A stretch of 64,000 nucleotides of DNA from Microglena sp. YARC (Eukaryota > Chlorophyta > Chlorophyceae > Chlamydomonadales > Chlamydomonadaceae). How positions within the stretch are numbered: the stretch's first letter is position 1; each line of letters opens with the position of its first letter. Both the position numbers and the translations under genes were made by a program. The DNA lies in NCBI GenBank assembly GCA_022414725.1, contig CM039463.1, forward strand, positions 33,300,426-33,364,425, read 5' to 3'. The notes under the pieces were generated by a model, which ran no database searches, had not been told where the DNA came from, and was given only the letters and a program-made list of their open reading frames with translations. Below are positions 1-9,870 of this stretch, in pieces.

Positions 1-2672
1 ATCGACGGAAGGATATTAGGACCTTTACATGCCTCGGCTCTGCTCTTCGCATCCTAGCGATAAATTTTCGAATTCTGCCCTTGCGATTTGCGATTTTCTG
101 CCATTGGTGCGATTTTCTGCACCAGGTGCGACTTGCTGCACTTTCATCCTCGTCTTCTTTTTCCCATACCTCAAATCTCGACCTCGACCTAACGCTTCCC
201 CACCTTCTGTGATCCCAGGTCTCGCAGCGCCGGACTTCGCCCATGCTGGACGCCGTCCTGGCCCTAGTCCAGCGGCCGTGGAGGTTCTTTGGCATGATAT
301 CTTGGTGGATATTTTTTCTCTCTTAGGATCCTTGGGACCCCTGGGTGCGTTCCGTGGTTCGACAGAGGTCGCTACTTTGTCTTACCGTGCCCCTGGTTCC
401 CTCTTTAGGTGTATGCATCAGCTACGTGAGTTTGGGTTCAAGTGTTTGAGTTCTGATAGGGCTTAGGAATTTTTAGTTAAGTGGTATAGAGGCATGGTTG
501 ATCTCGATTAGTTGTGGCAGTCATGAGTTGTTGATGATGACACTGCTCAGCAGAGTGCTAGTGTGTTATCTTCGCAATCGGCTGTACCACGAGGGAGACA
601 AGACTCCTTTGGAGCTGTTCTTTGGGGTTGCACCTGATGTGTCGTTGTTGCGTTTGTTTGGTTGCCCTTGCTATGTCACCTTAGTATTGGGAAGTAACGC
701 AACAAGCTAGTTAAAAATGCATTATTTGGTAGACTGGTTGGGTATTCCCTGGTGAGTAAGGGTTATTATGTTTGGGATCCGATGTTGCGCCAGTTAGTAG
801 TGAGTAGTGACGTACTCTCTATCTCCAGTTAGTCTAAACTGTCTTCCTGGGCTCTCCCATTAGTATGGGTCCCCGTGCCCGCTTGCATCCCTCCTGTCAT
901 CAAACGGTGATATGTTACGTGTCGCCGGTAATTCCCTACGCCCTTTAACAACCCCAATTGTTGATGGCTGGCCTGGCTGGGATGTATCCAGATTGCATTC
1001 CAGACCAGGGCCTGATCATGCTGTATTGTGTGTGAAGTTTTTCGTGCGGGTGGAGTTTGTATATCCAAACTATCATTTACCCGAATCTCAGGGGGTCGCC
1101 AGGCCCTCCTCTGTGCCATGTTTTATCGGTGAAGCTTTAGGATTTAGACAGCCTCAGATTATAGTGGAGCCTGTCACAGGTCCATTGCCTAATAGTCGCC
1201 AACCTCCGGCCACCTCGGATGGCTCGCAGGTGTTGTTAATCCCTTCGCCTCCTGCCATCCCTGGTGGATTATCCGGGTCAAGCCCATGTGATGATGTAGC
1301 CGTTACCGAACGTGTAAGTGATGATCTTGAACACTGGTCTAGCTTGATACTGCGTATGGCTGGGGTGTTACAGTCAACCCAGGATTCATTGCTTTAGGTG
1401 CTGCTGGTTCTCATACGTAGGTTAACATGGCCCTATGTGTGGGTGCCTATTCCTCAGCACCGCCTAGACTGTCTTATAGGGTAGTCTAGATTGGTGGAGC
1501 GTTACGACGCTTTGTTTAGGCAGCTTCCTTTTAGCAGTATTTCTTGGTTTTGGTGGAAGGTGGTGATTTATTCAGACCACCGTTATAGCGTCTTGATGGT
1601 TTCTGTCTCTTAGTTCCATAGGCAGATGGTTCAATCGGTGGAGCTCATCATAGATTAGCTATTTCTTTTTACTCCACACTGTTTTTAGATCACCAGCCCC
1701 TCCAGTGATTATAACTTTTTGTGGAGTGTAGTAGTTGTTTCCCTTCGGATTTTACTGTGAATTGGTGGGCTGGGTAATCTTGCAGTTGTACTTGCAGATG
1801 TACCGCCGCTCACCTCTTTCTTGTTTTCCGAGTGTATTTCAAGCGCCCTTTCAGTCCATCCTTTGCAGTAAATTCTTTGAAGTCCTTTTTTATGCGTTTA
1901 CTATTTTTTCAAGTGGACAATAGGTTTTATGTACTATGGTTGTACATCTAACCTTCTATTGTTCATTGAACTGTGTTTCCTTTGTTGGTTACGAGTTTCT
2001 TGAAACTTTTAACTTCGCATCCTTTGGATTTTTTCGGTTGCTGCAGGTTTGGTTTGCTTGTGGTTAGGCGCTTGGTGTGTCTTGAGTGCATGAGTTCTTT
2101 GCGGTGCGATACCCACCTCCTAGAATGTTTTTATTTAGTGCCGTAGCTGGGGATTTATGATAATTAACTTTCATAAATCTTCTTACTTCCATCTTTGAGT
2201 AAGAAACCAGTTCATCATGTTTTTTTCATCCCAACCTAGTCATGGATTCTATGCTAAGAATAGTTTTGAAGGTAGTGGATTTTTCCATCGACTTTTTTTT
2301 TTTTAATAGTGGACTTGGGTGTCCTCTTGTCTTCGTCCTTTGGGCTTTGATTCTCTCGTGTGCTGCTCTCCCACGATATTTCAATCTGTCTCTTTGGTTA
2401 TCATTGATTGGCGTTAGGTTCCTATTCCCGGATCGGGTTTTCTATACCGTTGTTCCCCAACTTTGATATTCGGTTTTTCATCCTTTTCTACCTTGGCAAA
2501 ATTTTGTTTTTGCCTTGTTTTATTCCTTCCTTTAACCCTTTGGGTTTCATTTGAAGTTCTCTCGATTTTTCGGAGTTATTTGATTTTATTTTACTCTGTA
2601 ACATATAGTTCTATGTCCCCAGTGCCATAGGTGGAGAAGTAGTATTGTATGTCACCTGTATCATAGGTGGAG
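1..2672 (+). mobile_element. Decayed 3' half of a Ty1/Copia LTR retrotransposon (internal region)
   Basis: This stretch precedes a recognisable 3' LTR at 2673 and contains the end of a Copia integrase at about 498-830. The region 912-1397 is open for 161 codons and Pro/Ser-rich, as in the linker after a Copia integrase, but I cannot identify conserved residues there. From 1400 to 2660 I see no reverse transcriptase or RNase H motifs, only T-rich decayed sequence. A short purine-rich stretch (GGTGGAG) sits just before the LTR, as a polypurine tract would. The 5' end lies outside the window. Confidence 0.6.
498..830 (+). pseudogene. Copia integrase C-terminal fragment
   Basis: The translation carries the Copia integrase signature KTPLELFFGVAPDVSLLRLFGC, here split for length as KTPLELFFGV followed by APDVSLLRLFGC. 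After a frameshift near 700 the next frame continues with KNALFGRLVGYS and a KGYYVWDP block ending in SSDVLS, the usual continuation of this domain up to the SRDV-like motif. Upstream catalytic residues are not seen, so only the C-terminal portion survives. The family assignment rests on motif order; the element is not functional. Confidence 0.75.
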
Positions 2673-2995
2673 TGTCAGCATGAATTGCGGTGCTCTCACG
2701 CGTTTTATGACTTGGTGACTACTTATGTACTTCCTTAGAACTATCGGCTCTGCCAGTACTGTGCTAGCTTCCCGTAGACTGTGTCATCCTTCTTGACTCA
2801 GTGGCAGCTTCCTGTTGGCTGCGTCACCGGTCTAGCCTGTACCCTGTTAGGTTCCAGGCTGCCGCCCTTTCACCACTGGTGCCCCTTGATGGGTCTCCTG
2901 TGCTTGTAACGTTATTCTCGTCTCCGTGTATAGATTGGCGCGTCTGCTTCACGCAAGCATCTCTGTCCACTCTCTGGAGTGTATTCAAGCTGATA
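2673..2995 (+). repeat. Copia 3' LTR (323 bp)
   Basis: It begins TGTCAGCATG and ends GCTGATA. The same terminal sequences and interior blocks recur in minus orientation at 15599-15992 and 29282-29587, which fixes the LTR boundaries. At those two sites the insertion is flanked by 5-bp target duplications, as is typical of Copia. This copy lies downstream of Copia integrase remnants, so it is read as the 3' LTR of that element. Confidence 0.85.
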
Positions 2996-3185
2996 CCCTG
3001 GTCAAGAACCACGTGGCCACTGGGCACGCTACGACCGTCCATCAATTTCAAAAATATAACAGCTCGAGCTCAGCTGCGGTTAATATGAAAGGCAACATGA
3101 AAGGGAAATGTGAAAGGCCATTATGAAAGGGAAACGAGCTAACTGCAGCCTTTGTTTTTGTCTGCCCGAAATGTAACTAGAATCG

Positions 3186-3390
3186 GGCAATCCAAAAAGG
3201 CTGCCCGATTTTTAATGTTTCAAATGCAGAAATGCTACAACTGGGCAATTGGGCATCGGGCGCCGCGATTTTTAATGTTATACCTTCCCTAAAGCTACAC
3301 CTAAGCATCGGGCGCCACGATTTTTCATGTTTCCATCTTGTAAAATGCTACACCTGGGCATCGGGCGCCCGATTTTTTATGTTTACGCTC
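3186..3390. repeat. Short tandem repeat, about 64 bp x 3
   Basis: Three imperfect units share TGCTACACCTGGGCATCGGG followed by CGCC and a TTTTTAATGTTT tail. A looser related copy sits just upstream at about 3150-3220. No coding content is visible. Confidence 0.7.
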
Positions 3391-4925
3391 AAATCCTTAG
3401 GAATATCCGTTACATATTAGTAGGATGTGGAGACCCTCGATTGCTCGAATCCTCGAATTGAACGTTTTCTAATTTGTTTTTTTACTTTTTACCGCCCCTC
3501 CATGGGTAGCGACTTCGGTACATCAGGCGTACTGCCGGACGAGCAAAACGGGCGCGCCAAACGGGTGCGCCAAACGGAGGCGCCAAACGGATACGCTAAG
3601 AAACCTAAGGGTTCACCCTACAAATTTCATTTGGACCGCACCAACTGACGTTTGCAAACGGCAGGCAGCTCAATAAACTCGCAAAGACAGTCACCTCTTC
3701 TCCGACTCGAAGCAAATTTCAGACAAGTTGTATTTTCAGTCACGTCACCTCATCTTCCAGGTAGATTTAAGTCAAACTGCGCCCCGGACCACTTGACGTT
3801 TGAATTCGGCAGTCATCCCGAAGAAGACTGCCTGGTCACTGTCGAAGGGTGCACAGCCCAGTTCATGTGGTAACGCGCGACTGTGTACCAAAGCGCGGTA
3901 TACGAGACACACATTTCGCAAGAACAGCCACGAGGGCAGCAACAAGGTTCACGAGGGTAGCAACAAGGTTAGACACACCGCACACCTCACACCGCACACA
4001 AAACAACCCTACTTACAGGGGGGCTACCTATCCGGCCATCCCCATCCCCAGCCACCGATCCCCAGCGGATCCCTCGGTCCAATTGGTCCAATCCAACACA
4101 AGGGCGGTCACGCCCTTGTTTCTAAGACTTTTATAGTTTTACATCTAGTTAAATGGAAACCTAGTTAAATGGAAACCTTAGATGTGAATCTGTAACTAAT
4201 CAAACCCGTTATATATCAGTAGGATATCAGTATATCACTGACCGCACACCGCACACCGCAAAAAAACCCAGTGACAGCGGGAATCAAAATTCAAAATCCC
4301 CACGGGCGGTCACGAACTGGTTAAGTACTCCCCCTTCACATATTTAAACAGGCATTCACGAGGGGGGGGGCAGAAATAAAATCCTCAGACCCCATACCCT
4401 TTTTTCCTACAGAGGGCTGAGTTTACCACCCACCCACCCCCTCCGGCTCCGGAACCCACTTGGAGGCCATTATCTCCCCCCACAATAATAATTAGGGGGT
4501 CAAAGCAGGGTGTATTGTGTATAGCTTGAAAATGCCTATCCACTGGTGCTGCTCCCATAACCATGCGCCATATGTGGAGCAATAAAAAGCAAATCAGACA
4601 ATACAATCAGTTTGTGGGCACACGGATGAAGTGCCATCATCACCATTAATGTTACAAGAGTGGTAGGGCCTGGGGTTAAGGGCCCCCAGGCCCCTAATAT
4701 ACCTTAGCCTATCAAAGTGACATGCTTGGCCTATCTCAATCTCATTCTCAGCCAACACGAATCATATGATAATACTTTTACAACCAATCATCTAGGCGAC
4801 CAACCTTTTTATTTATCCTTGAGGTTTAGCACCTGTGGGCCATGGGGTCATCCTCATCCTCGTCCACATCCACATCCTCATCACCCTCCTCTACCTCTCC
4901 TCCTTCTACGCCCTCTTCCTCTTCC
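3391..4925. other. Non-coding flank, no gene recognised
   Basis: Open frames here are short and lack recognisable domains. Small low-complexity patches are present: CGCCAAACGG repeats at 3550-3590, ACCGCACACC at 4240-4260 and a G-run at 4362-4370. I see no transposon ends. Confidence 0.5.
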
Positions 4926-4992
4926 TCCCTCTCCCTCTCCCTCTCCCTCTCCCTCTCCCTCTCCCTCTCCCTCTCCCTCTCCCTCTCCCTCT
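4926..4992. repeat. (CTCCCT)n microsatellite
   Basis: About eleven uninterrupted hexanucleotide units, preceded by a CATCCTC-rich degenerate stretch from 4848. Long open frames over it on both strands are artefacts of the repeat. Confidence 0.95.
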
Positions 4993-5048
4993 TCCTCTTT
5001 CTTAACCACCCTACTCCAGAACAATGCCGGCACATCGACTAGGGCTGC

Positions 5049-5336
5049 CTAAGCCCGCAATAGATCTTGTGCCTCTTGCACCTTTTGATCACGCCTGTTA
5101 GACGTGTGCTCCTTGCCAATGACCACCTTAAACTCAGACACGCGCAGGGTGAATGGCTCAATATCGTCCGTGCTGAGTTGCTGGGTTGGGTGGACAAACT
5201 GCATGTGATGAAGGAAGTGGTAGCTCCACACGTACTTGCAGGTCTTGCCGGGATCAGAAAGGCAGATAGGGCATGCAACAGGCCTATTGGTACAAGGATT
5301 GGCTGTAGATCCCTTCTCAACAGAAGCGCTTGACAT
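5049..5336 (-). CDS. Hypothetical 95-aa protein with a zinc-finger-like Cys/His cluster
   Basis: The frame opens with MSSASVEKGS and contains CPICLSDPGKTC followed by a His-rich segment (HFLHHMQFVH) at about residues 22-51. This is the spacing of a degenerate C2H2-type finger. The rest is polar and ends LLRA. No partner gene is visible on either side, and the region is flanked by low-complexity DNA. It could be a fragment of a transposase or of a larger host protein whose exons are elsewhere. The finger is seen directly; any function is unknown. Confidence 0.35.
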   Translation of the reverse strand: MSSASVEKGSTANPCTNRPVACPICLSDPGKTCKYVWSYHFLHHMQFVHPTQQLSTDDIEPFTLRVSEFKVVIGKEHTSNRRDQKVQEAQDLLRA

Positions 5337-5339
5337 CTT

Positions 5340-6520
5340 GTAAACTTAAGGGCATGAAGACGTCACCAATATTACATGTGAGGAGAATGAGAGGATCCCT
5401 TCCTCAAGTCCACATTGCACACACCAGAGCTCCTGTCATGCTCCCTCGCGCCTTTCTTTTCGTGGTTGCTTCTCTGCATGCCTTCGAGTTCTTGTGCCTT
5501 GCGACGTTCGCAGGGTGCCTAACAATTCCCGTCCGCCCTCGTCACATTCGATGCTAGAAGCGAAAGGGTCCATCGAACAACATGAAATGGTCCCAGGTAG
5601 AAAGAAGACATGGGAAGAAAGAAGCACCAGTAGGTTCGTTGATAAATCTGCACTTCCTCTTTTTTGAGGAAGTACAGATACTTTTTTTATGCTGGGTTGG
5701 GTTGGGTTAGTTAGTTAGTTAGTTTGGGGGGGGGGGGGGAGCACTAATAGCTCCAATGGAGACTGTTTCTTTAATACAGGAACACCCCAGTTCCACTCCC
5801 ATGTCATTCTGTGGGCTATGAGAAAATATCTTGAAAAGTACCTATTTTTTCTTAAATTCCAGTTTTTTCCCTCACCACCCACCCACCCACCCACCCCAAA
5901 CTTTGGAGGCCCATAACTTTCTACCTCGTGGGCAAAAAAAAAAAAAAAAGACCAGATTCTTCATCCTCTCAACAAGCTCTACACATTTGGGGCATGGGGT
6001 CAAACTTTTTATTTGCCCCCCCCTCGGGCATTCAGTGTGTTTAACCAGCACTAGCACGAGGGCAGCAACTAGAAGTGGCGCTGATAAGCTGGTAATCTCC
6101 GTCGTTAGATGTTGTGTCCTGCTTTGATGTTTGACGTTTTACGTTTTCGCGTACTTATGAGAATGAATGATGATTGTTTTTTATGATTAGCATTGTTTAT
6201 GTAAATTTCGTGTTGGGTTGTATGCTCAATTGGTCATAAAGTAGATGTTTGACTTGATTGTGTATAATACCGGTGTTGCACATTTGCACGTGATGATTGA
6301 ACCAACGTGTTTGTGATCGGCATGTTCGTTGCCATGTTTGTATATTACACGCATGCATAATACATAAAGTAATCGTATAATTTATTAAATTACGCGAAGG
6401 GTATGTACGTTTCAGAGTATGGAACTTTTTAATCCTTTCGTGGACGTGTTTTGAAGACTTTGGCTTGAGTAAGTATGGCACTAGCGGCAGGTGGGGGGTT
6501 TTCCCGAATATATAGAAAAA
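5340..6520. other. Non-coding left flank of the viral element
   Basis: Contains simple repeats only: (TTAG)n and a G-run at 5710-5741, (CCCA)n at 5877-5896, an A-run at 5936-5949. The sequence directly left of 6521 is where the virus end and target duplication should be, but the right-hand counterpart is hidden by the N gap, so the true boundary may lie a little further left than 6521. Confidence 0.5.
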
Positions 6521-6613
6521 ACCGAAAAATGCCAAAGAAGGGTAGATAATTTCCGCGACTGTATGTCTAGCTCTGGCCCCGGCTATTTTAGGGTGTCGGG
6601 AGGCTCTCAACAA

Positions 6614-6850
6614 CCTCTGTGTATCCTTGTGCATCCCCGTGCATTCCCGTGGCAATCCCTTGAATTCCCGTGCATTCCCGTGCATTCCCGTGCAATACCG
6701 TGGTATTCCCGTGCAATCCCTTGAATTCCCGTGCATTCCCGTGGCAATCCCTTGAATTCCTGTGCATTCCCGTGCATTTCCGTGCAATACCGTGGTATTC
6801 CCGTGCAATCCCGTGCAATCCCTTGAATTCCTGTGCAATCTGTGGTAGTA
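6614..6850. repeat. CGTGCATTCC / CGTGCAATCC microrepeat inside the left TIR
   Basis: A run of 10-11-bp words (CGTGCATTCC, CGTGCAATCC, CTTGAATTCC, CGTGGTATTC) repeated more than fifteen times. The matching array in the right TIR is at about 32530-32755. The conserved word order and the placement near the ends suggest a subterminal protein-binding array, as is common for DNA transposons. The apparent open frames through it are repeat artefacts. Confidence 0.8.
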
Positions 6851-7136
6851 CGTGTGCATTCCGTGCAATTCCGTTGGATATCGTGGGCGGGGGATTAACA
6901 TTGGAATGTCCGGCTCTTGCGGCGGGGTGTGGTGTGTGTAGGCTCGCGGCTCGTGCACGAAGTGTGCGAGGGAGCTTCCCCCTGTTGGTTAGTGCTAGCT
7001 AACTTGTCTGTGCGGGGGTGGTGTGTGTGTGTCTGTTTTCTTGTTAGGGACGGCCACGCGCGAATGCGTGTGTGGGGAGTCCCCCGCGTTGGTTAGCGGA
7101 ACGCTAACTTGTCTGTTTGTCTGGCTGTTGTTGTGA

Positions 7137-7375
7137 TTAGCCGTAGGCTAATGGATGCGAAGCATCCATGACTGGCTGTTGTTGTGTGCCTGTGATTAGC
7201 CGTAGGCTAATGGATGCGAAGCATCCATGCCTGGCTGTTGTTGATTAGCCGTAGGCTAATGGATGCTTCGCATCCATGATTAGCCGTAGGCTAACTGGCT
7301 GTTGTTGTGTGCCTGATTAGCCGTAGGCTAATGGATGCGAAGCATCCATGCCTGGCTGTTGTTGTTGATTAGCCG
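7137..7375. repeat. Tandem nested palindromes in the left TIR
   Basis: About five units of 50-65 bp. Each combines the palindrome ATTAGCCGTAGGCTAAT with the palindrome ATGGATGCGAAGCATCCAT and a CTGGCTGTTGTTG spacer. Decayed counterparts occur in the right TIR at about 32040-32280. Each palindrome can form a hairpin, so the array is strongly structured. Confidence 0.85.
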
Positions 7376-7500
7376 TAGTTATTTCGTGGCAGTGTCGTGT
7401 ATTACCCTTGAATCGTGTGAATCATCCATGATTAGGCGTCCTTGATCGGTGGCATATCGCGGGGCATGTTGCGGCATATCGCGATAAAGAAGAAAAATTA

Positions 7501-7727
7501 TGTGTAATGTGTTATGTCTTATGAATCCGCAAATTTGGCATCTCCTAGGGTACCTCCGCTAGTTCATCCGTCTAGTTGTGTAAGGGGTGACGGAGTGGAA
7601 ATGAGGCGCAGGTACGATCCCCGACTCGGATAGAATACTAACGAACCTAGAAATCCACCAACCAACTCACGTAATTCGTTTTGATAGCAAGGTAACCTAT
7701 CCAACCTATTCAACCAATTCAACCTAT
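7501..7727. other. Spacer between left TIR and first virion gene
   Basis: No gene is seen. The stretch 7695-7735 repeats CAACCTATTCAACC-type words just downstream of the stop of the 99-aa gene. No clear hairpin or polyadenylation signal is apparent. Confidence 0.5.
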
Positions 7728-8027
7728 TCACTTGATGATTTTACCGATTCCCTGTGCGATTCGACCAATACCGCTCGCTTTTGACAATATTTTCTCAGCC
7801 TCCGGTGAGAACTTCTGTATAGCGCTGCCCACTGTGCGGATTCCACCTGCCACACCGGCCTGGCCTAGCATATCCGCAACACCAGCCGCGGCATTTGATA
7901 CGGGTCCCGCGAACATTCCGATTTTGTGCACCGCATTTCCTCCAAAATCTGCGACCTTTCTCACGACGTTTCCAAATCCGCCAATTGCTTTTCCAACTCC
8001 AGATTTGATGCTGTCAAAAAATCCCAT
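7728..8027 (-). CDS. Small Gly-rich amphipathic virion peptide (probable membrane-active protein)
   Basis: A 99-aa protein beginning MGFFDSIKSGVGKAIGG. It is rich in Gly, Ala, Ile and Lys, with alternating hydrophobic and small residues throughout, and ends IGKIIK. The N-terminus could form an amphipathic helix, and Gly2 would permit N-myristoylation. No transmembrane segment of normal length is obvious. Its place at the outer end of the virion gene cluster, and its composition, resemble the capsid-internal membrane-lytic peptides of adenovirus-like and polinton-like viruses; this is an inference from composition, not homology. The reading frame is intact. Confidence 0.6.
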   Translation of the reverse strand: MGFFDSIKSGVGKAIGGFGNVVRKVADFGGNAVHKIGMFAGPVSNAAAGVADMLGQAGVAGGIRTVGSAIQKFSPEAEKILSKASGIGRIAQGIGKIIK

Positions 8028-8050
8028 ATTATTTATATATTGCTTGATAT

Positions 8051-8878
8051 TTATTTGAGCGCAATTAAAGTCATTTTTTCGTCCAGCTTATTCAAAATTG
8101 ATAAAATGGAATTCATGGGATCTTCTAGCGATTCGTAATCGATCCTCAGCGTGAGACTCCAATCATAAGCAAATGGTGCTATCGAATCTCGATGCTCGTC
8201 CTTGATTGATAGGGATATTTCCGACACATGAGAAGCGCTAGTGTAAAATGAAAAATCGTCGTTGAAATTTTGATAGATTATTTGTGCAAAAGTAGGTACA
8301 TTCACGGGTAAACGAATGAGTATATCACTTTCTTGGACGTTGTTTTGACGGAAGTTATTCACGGCCGAGTTAGTTACCTTCGGGAGCGAATGATGTAATG
8401 TGACAAAACTTTCCAAATTAAGCCTCAAAGGGAAAGAGCTAACTGTTAATGCTCCTAATGGCGTTTCATGCGGAAAGAATCCAAATAAATATGAAGATTT
8501 ATCCTTGAACTCAAATCCATATCCTGGTCCAGGTGAAACGAAAGTACATAAGCCATTTATCTCGTTATGTGTAATGGTCCAACCGGGTAATAAAGTGCCT
8601 AAAGTCGCTAGCCATTGATCTAAATCGTAATTTCCGATTGGGATTCTGACGGACGTCTTTGCGCCATTGTTCACTATTGTGAACTCAATATTTGACGCGC
8701 GGATACTGTAGAAGCACCTATTCATTATCACGTCGACTACCGTGATTTTCGAGCGTCCACCGTATTCATTTTGTAACCCCCCAGCAGGTAAACTGGTTGT
8801 GAAATTGTCGGGAGTTCCGCTTGTTCGAAAAGCTGAACTAATGTAGAGTAATTGAGTTTTCATAACGACTGGTGCCAT
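8051..8878 (-). CDS. Putative beta-rich virion protein, 275 aa
   Basis: I start this protein at MAPVVMKTQL (8878), not at an ATG 25 codons upstream. That places the start one base after the preceding gene's stop (TAA-A-ATG), and the longer form would lie inside that gene. The protein is soluble, rich in Ser, Thr, Asn and Phe, with a block RIPIGNYDLDQWL at residues 78-90 followed by ITHNEINGLC, a Gly/Pro loop and SSYLFGFF. This Ile-Pro-x-Gly-Tyr arrangement suggests a beta-sandwich capsid-accessory protein. I cannot assign a family with certainty. The frame is intact, and its N-terminal strand pattern resembles that of the adjacent 133-aa gene. Confidence 0.6.
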   Translation of the reverse strand: MAPVVMKTQLLYISSAFRTSGTPDNFTTSLPAGGLQNEYGGRSKITVVDVIMNRCFYSIRASNIEFTIVNNGAKTSVRIPIGNYDLDQWLATLGTLLPGWTITHNEINGLCTFVSPGPGYGFEFKDKSSYLFGFFPHETPLGALTVSSFPLRLNLESFVTLHHSLPKVTNSAVNNFRQNNVQESDILIRLPVNVPTFAQIIYQNFNDDFSFYTSASHVSEISLSIKDEHRDSIAPFAYDWSLTLRIDYESLEDPMNSILSILNKLDEKMTLIALK

Positions 8879-8879
8879 T

Positions 8880-9281
8880 TTATACAACCTCGTATATAAT
8901 AACGGACAGAATGAAATTCGGAAAAGATATATAAATATTCCCGCTCGAGTCATACACTGTTATATTTAAAACTTGATTTTTCAGAGAGGAAATGAGTTTG
9001 TGTCCTAGTGTATTGTTTGTAATACTTTTAACAATCGAGTGCGAATCACTTCCTAGAAGTAAGTTGGTCCTCTCGCCGTTTACAGAATTATCGAATGATG
9101 TTTGGGCAAAAATTCCACTGGCGCTTAGACAGAATGGTCCTGGTTTACTCGCGGTAGTAAATGATTCAACTGCAAGCTGATAACCTTTTTCCCTAGGGGG
9201 TAAATCGGTGTTGAATTTTAGTTGATAATTTTGGGTTGATGTGTTATAACTTGAGAAGAGGGTAACACGCTGCCAAGCCAT
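8880..9281 (-). CDS. Putative small virion protein, 133 aa
   Basis: It opens MAWQRVTLFSSYNTS and has an LPPREKGYQLAVESF block near residues 27-41. Predicted beta-strands predominate and the C-terminus is hydrophobic (FILSVIIYEVV). Its ATG follows the upstream gene's TAA without a spacer and in the same frame (TAAATG, 9279-9284). Its own TAA is one base before the next ATG. Position and composition argue for a virion component. No enzymatic motif is seen and no family is recognised. Confidence 0.6.
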   Translation of the reverse strand: MAWQRVTLFSSYNTSTQNYQLKFNTDLPPREKGYQLAVESFTTASKPGPFCLSASGIFAQTSFDNSVNGERTNLLLGSDSHSIVKSITNNTLGHKLISSLKNQVLNITVYDSSGNIYISFPNFILSVIIYEVV

Positions 9282-9536
9282 TTATATAACTGTAGGTTTT
9301 ACATTTTCCACTGTAACAAGTCCTTCAAGCGTCTCGTTTGAAGCGGGTTTTTTCGAGTCAGTATTCATATCTTTTCGTAGTAATTTCTTGTCTCGATACA
9401 TTAATGGTTTGGCAATGTGAAGGGATATACAAGCTTCCACGAGGTACTCGGGAAGTCCAGGACTCATGTCGAGTACTGCGGATTTAAGATATTTGTAATC
9501 GTTGGTCTGTCTGAATTCATTTGTGATTGCAGCCAT
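9282..9536 (-). CDS. Conserved-looking small protein, 84 aa, unknown function
   Basis: An 84-aa protein with LDMSPGLPEYLVEACISL at residues 22-39, then a Lys/Arg-rich stretch (MYRDKKLLRK) and a polar tail. The central part could form two helices. It is the first member of the packed series 84-aa, 133-aa and 275-aa that lies downstream of the packaging ATPase. The frame is intact and ends TAA directly before the next ATG in the same frame. I do not recognise the family. Confidence 0.55.
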   Translation of the reverse strand: MAAITNEFRQTNDYKYLKSAVLDMSPGLPEYLVEACISLHIAKPLMYRDKKLLRKDMNTDSKKPASNETLEGLVTVENVKPTVI

Positions 9537-9663
9537 TGTTTAACAATAATTTAGAAAAAATATTTTTTACTGTAAGCTAAGAATGACATCGAAATTCATT
9601 TTGAACCGAGAAAGTTTATCTCCTGTAAAATCTAGAATGAGCGCATTATGATCGTTTACACAG

Positions 9664-9870
9664 GCGGGGTGCGGGTCTGATCAGTACTAAGTTGCCCCCA
9701 ATCGTAAGACCATAGCCGTGAGCTTGGCTGTGGATTTGTGGAACCTCTGGGTAATCTGTTCTCCTCCCGGGACATGCATTATTGTCAGCTGTACTACTAG
9801 GACACGAGTGCCTTATTGGCATCTGATCAGATGCTAATAAGGCACTCGTGTCCTAGTAGTACAGCTGACA
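9664..9870. mobile_element. About 207-bp insertion in the ATPase gene, ending in a perfect foldback
   Basis: The sequence between the two halves of the ATPase is unrelated to the gene. Its left 119 bp are unique in the window, and its right 88 bp form a near-perfect palindrome. I could not identify a clean target duplication, and the exact ends may be off by a few bases. It could be a small foldback transposon or an inversion-duplication scar. Confidence 0.65.
9783..9870. repeat. 88-bp palindrome with no loop
   Basis: The two 44-base arms start TGTCAGCTGTACTAC and end in the complementary AGTACAGCTGACA. The centre lies between 9826 and 9827 (ATCTGA|TCAGAT). Only one base pair mismatches (G/T near 9819 and 9834). 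The false ATPase stop codon lies exactly at the centre. Confidence 0.95.

Larger units (their letters stand above)
6521..7500. repeat. Left terminal inverted repeat of the polinton-like virus
   Basis: The sequence from ACCGAAAAATGCC at 6521 to AGAAGAAAAATTA at 7500 recurs in reverse complement at 31908-32857. Shared blocks, in order from the outside, are the AGGGTAGATAATTTCCGCG segment, TTTTAGGGTGTCGG, a CGTGCATTCC microrepeat, a GTGTGCGGG-type block, palindrome-bearing tandem units and the CCTTGAATCG segment. Repeats of about 1 kb are normal for Polintons and PLVs. The two copies differ by many substitutions and small indels, which implies an old insertion. Confidence 0.9.

Noticed and set aside
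6197..6958. 253-codon open frame on the minus strand across the left TIR edge
   Set aside because: Most of it is the translation of the CGTGCATTCC microrepeat (NARECTGIQG-type repeats), and it crosses the virus/host boundary.
7137..7375. CRISPR-like array
   Set aside because: The repeats are palindromic, spacers are nearly constant, and the array is mirrored in the other TIR of a eukaryotic element.
8879..8953. N-terminal extension of the 275-aa virion protein
   Set aside because: It would lie wholly within the preceding gene; the ATG one base after that gene's stop is a better start.
9783..9870. Rho-independent-type terminator for the ATPase
   Set aside because: The stem lies inside coding sequence that resumes on the other side; it is part of an insertion.
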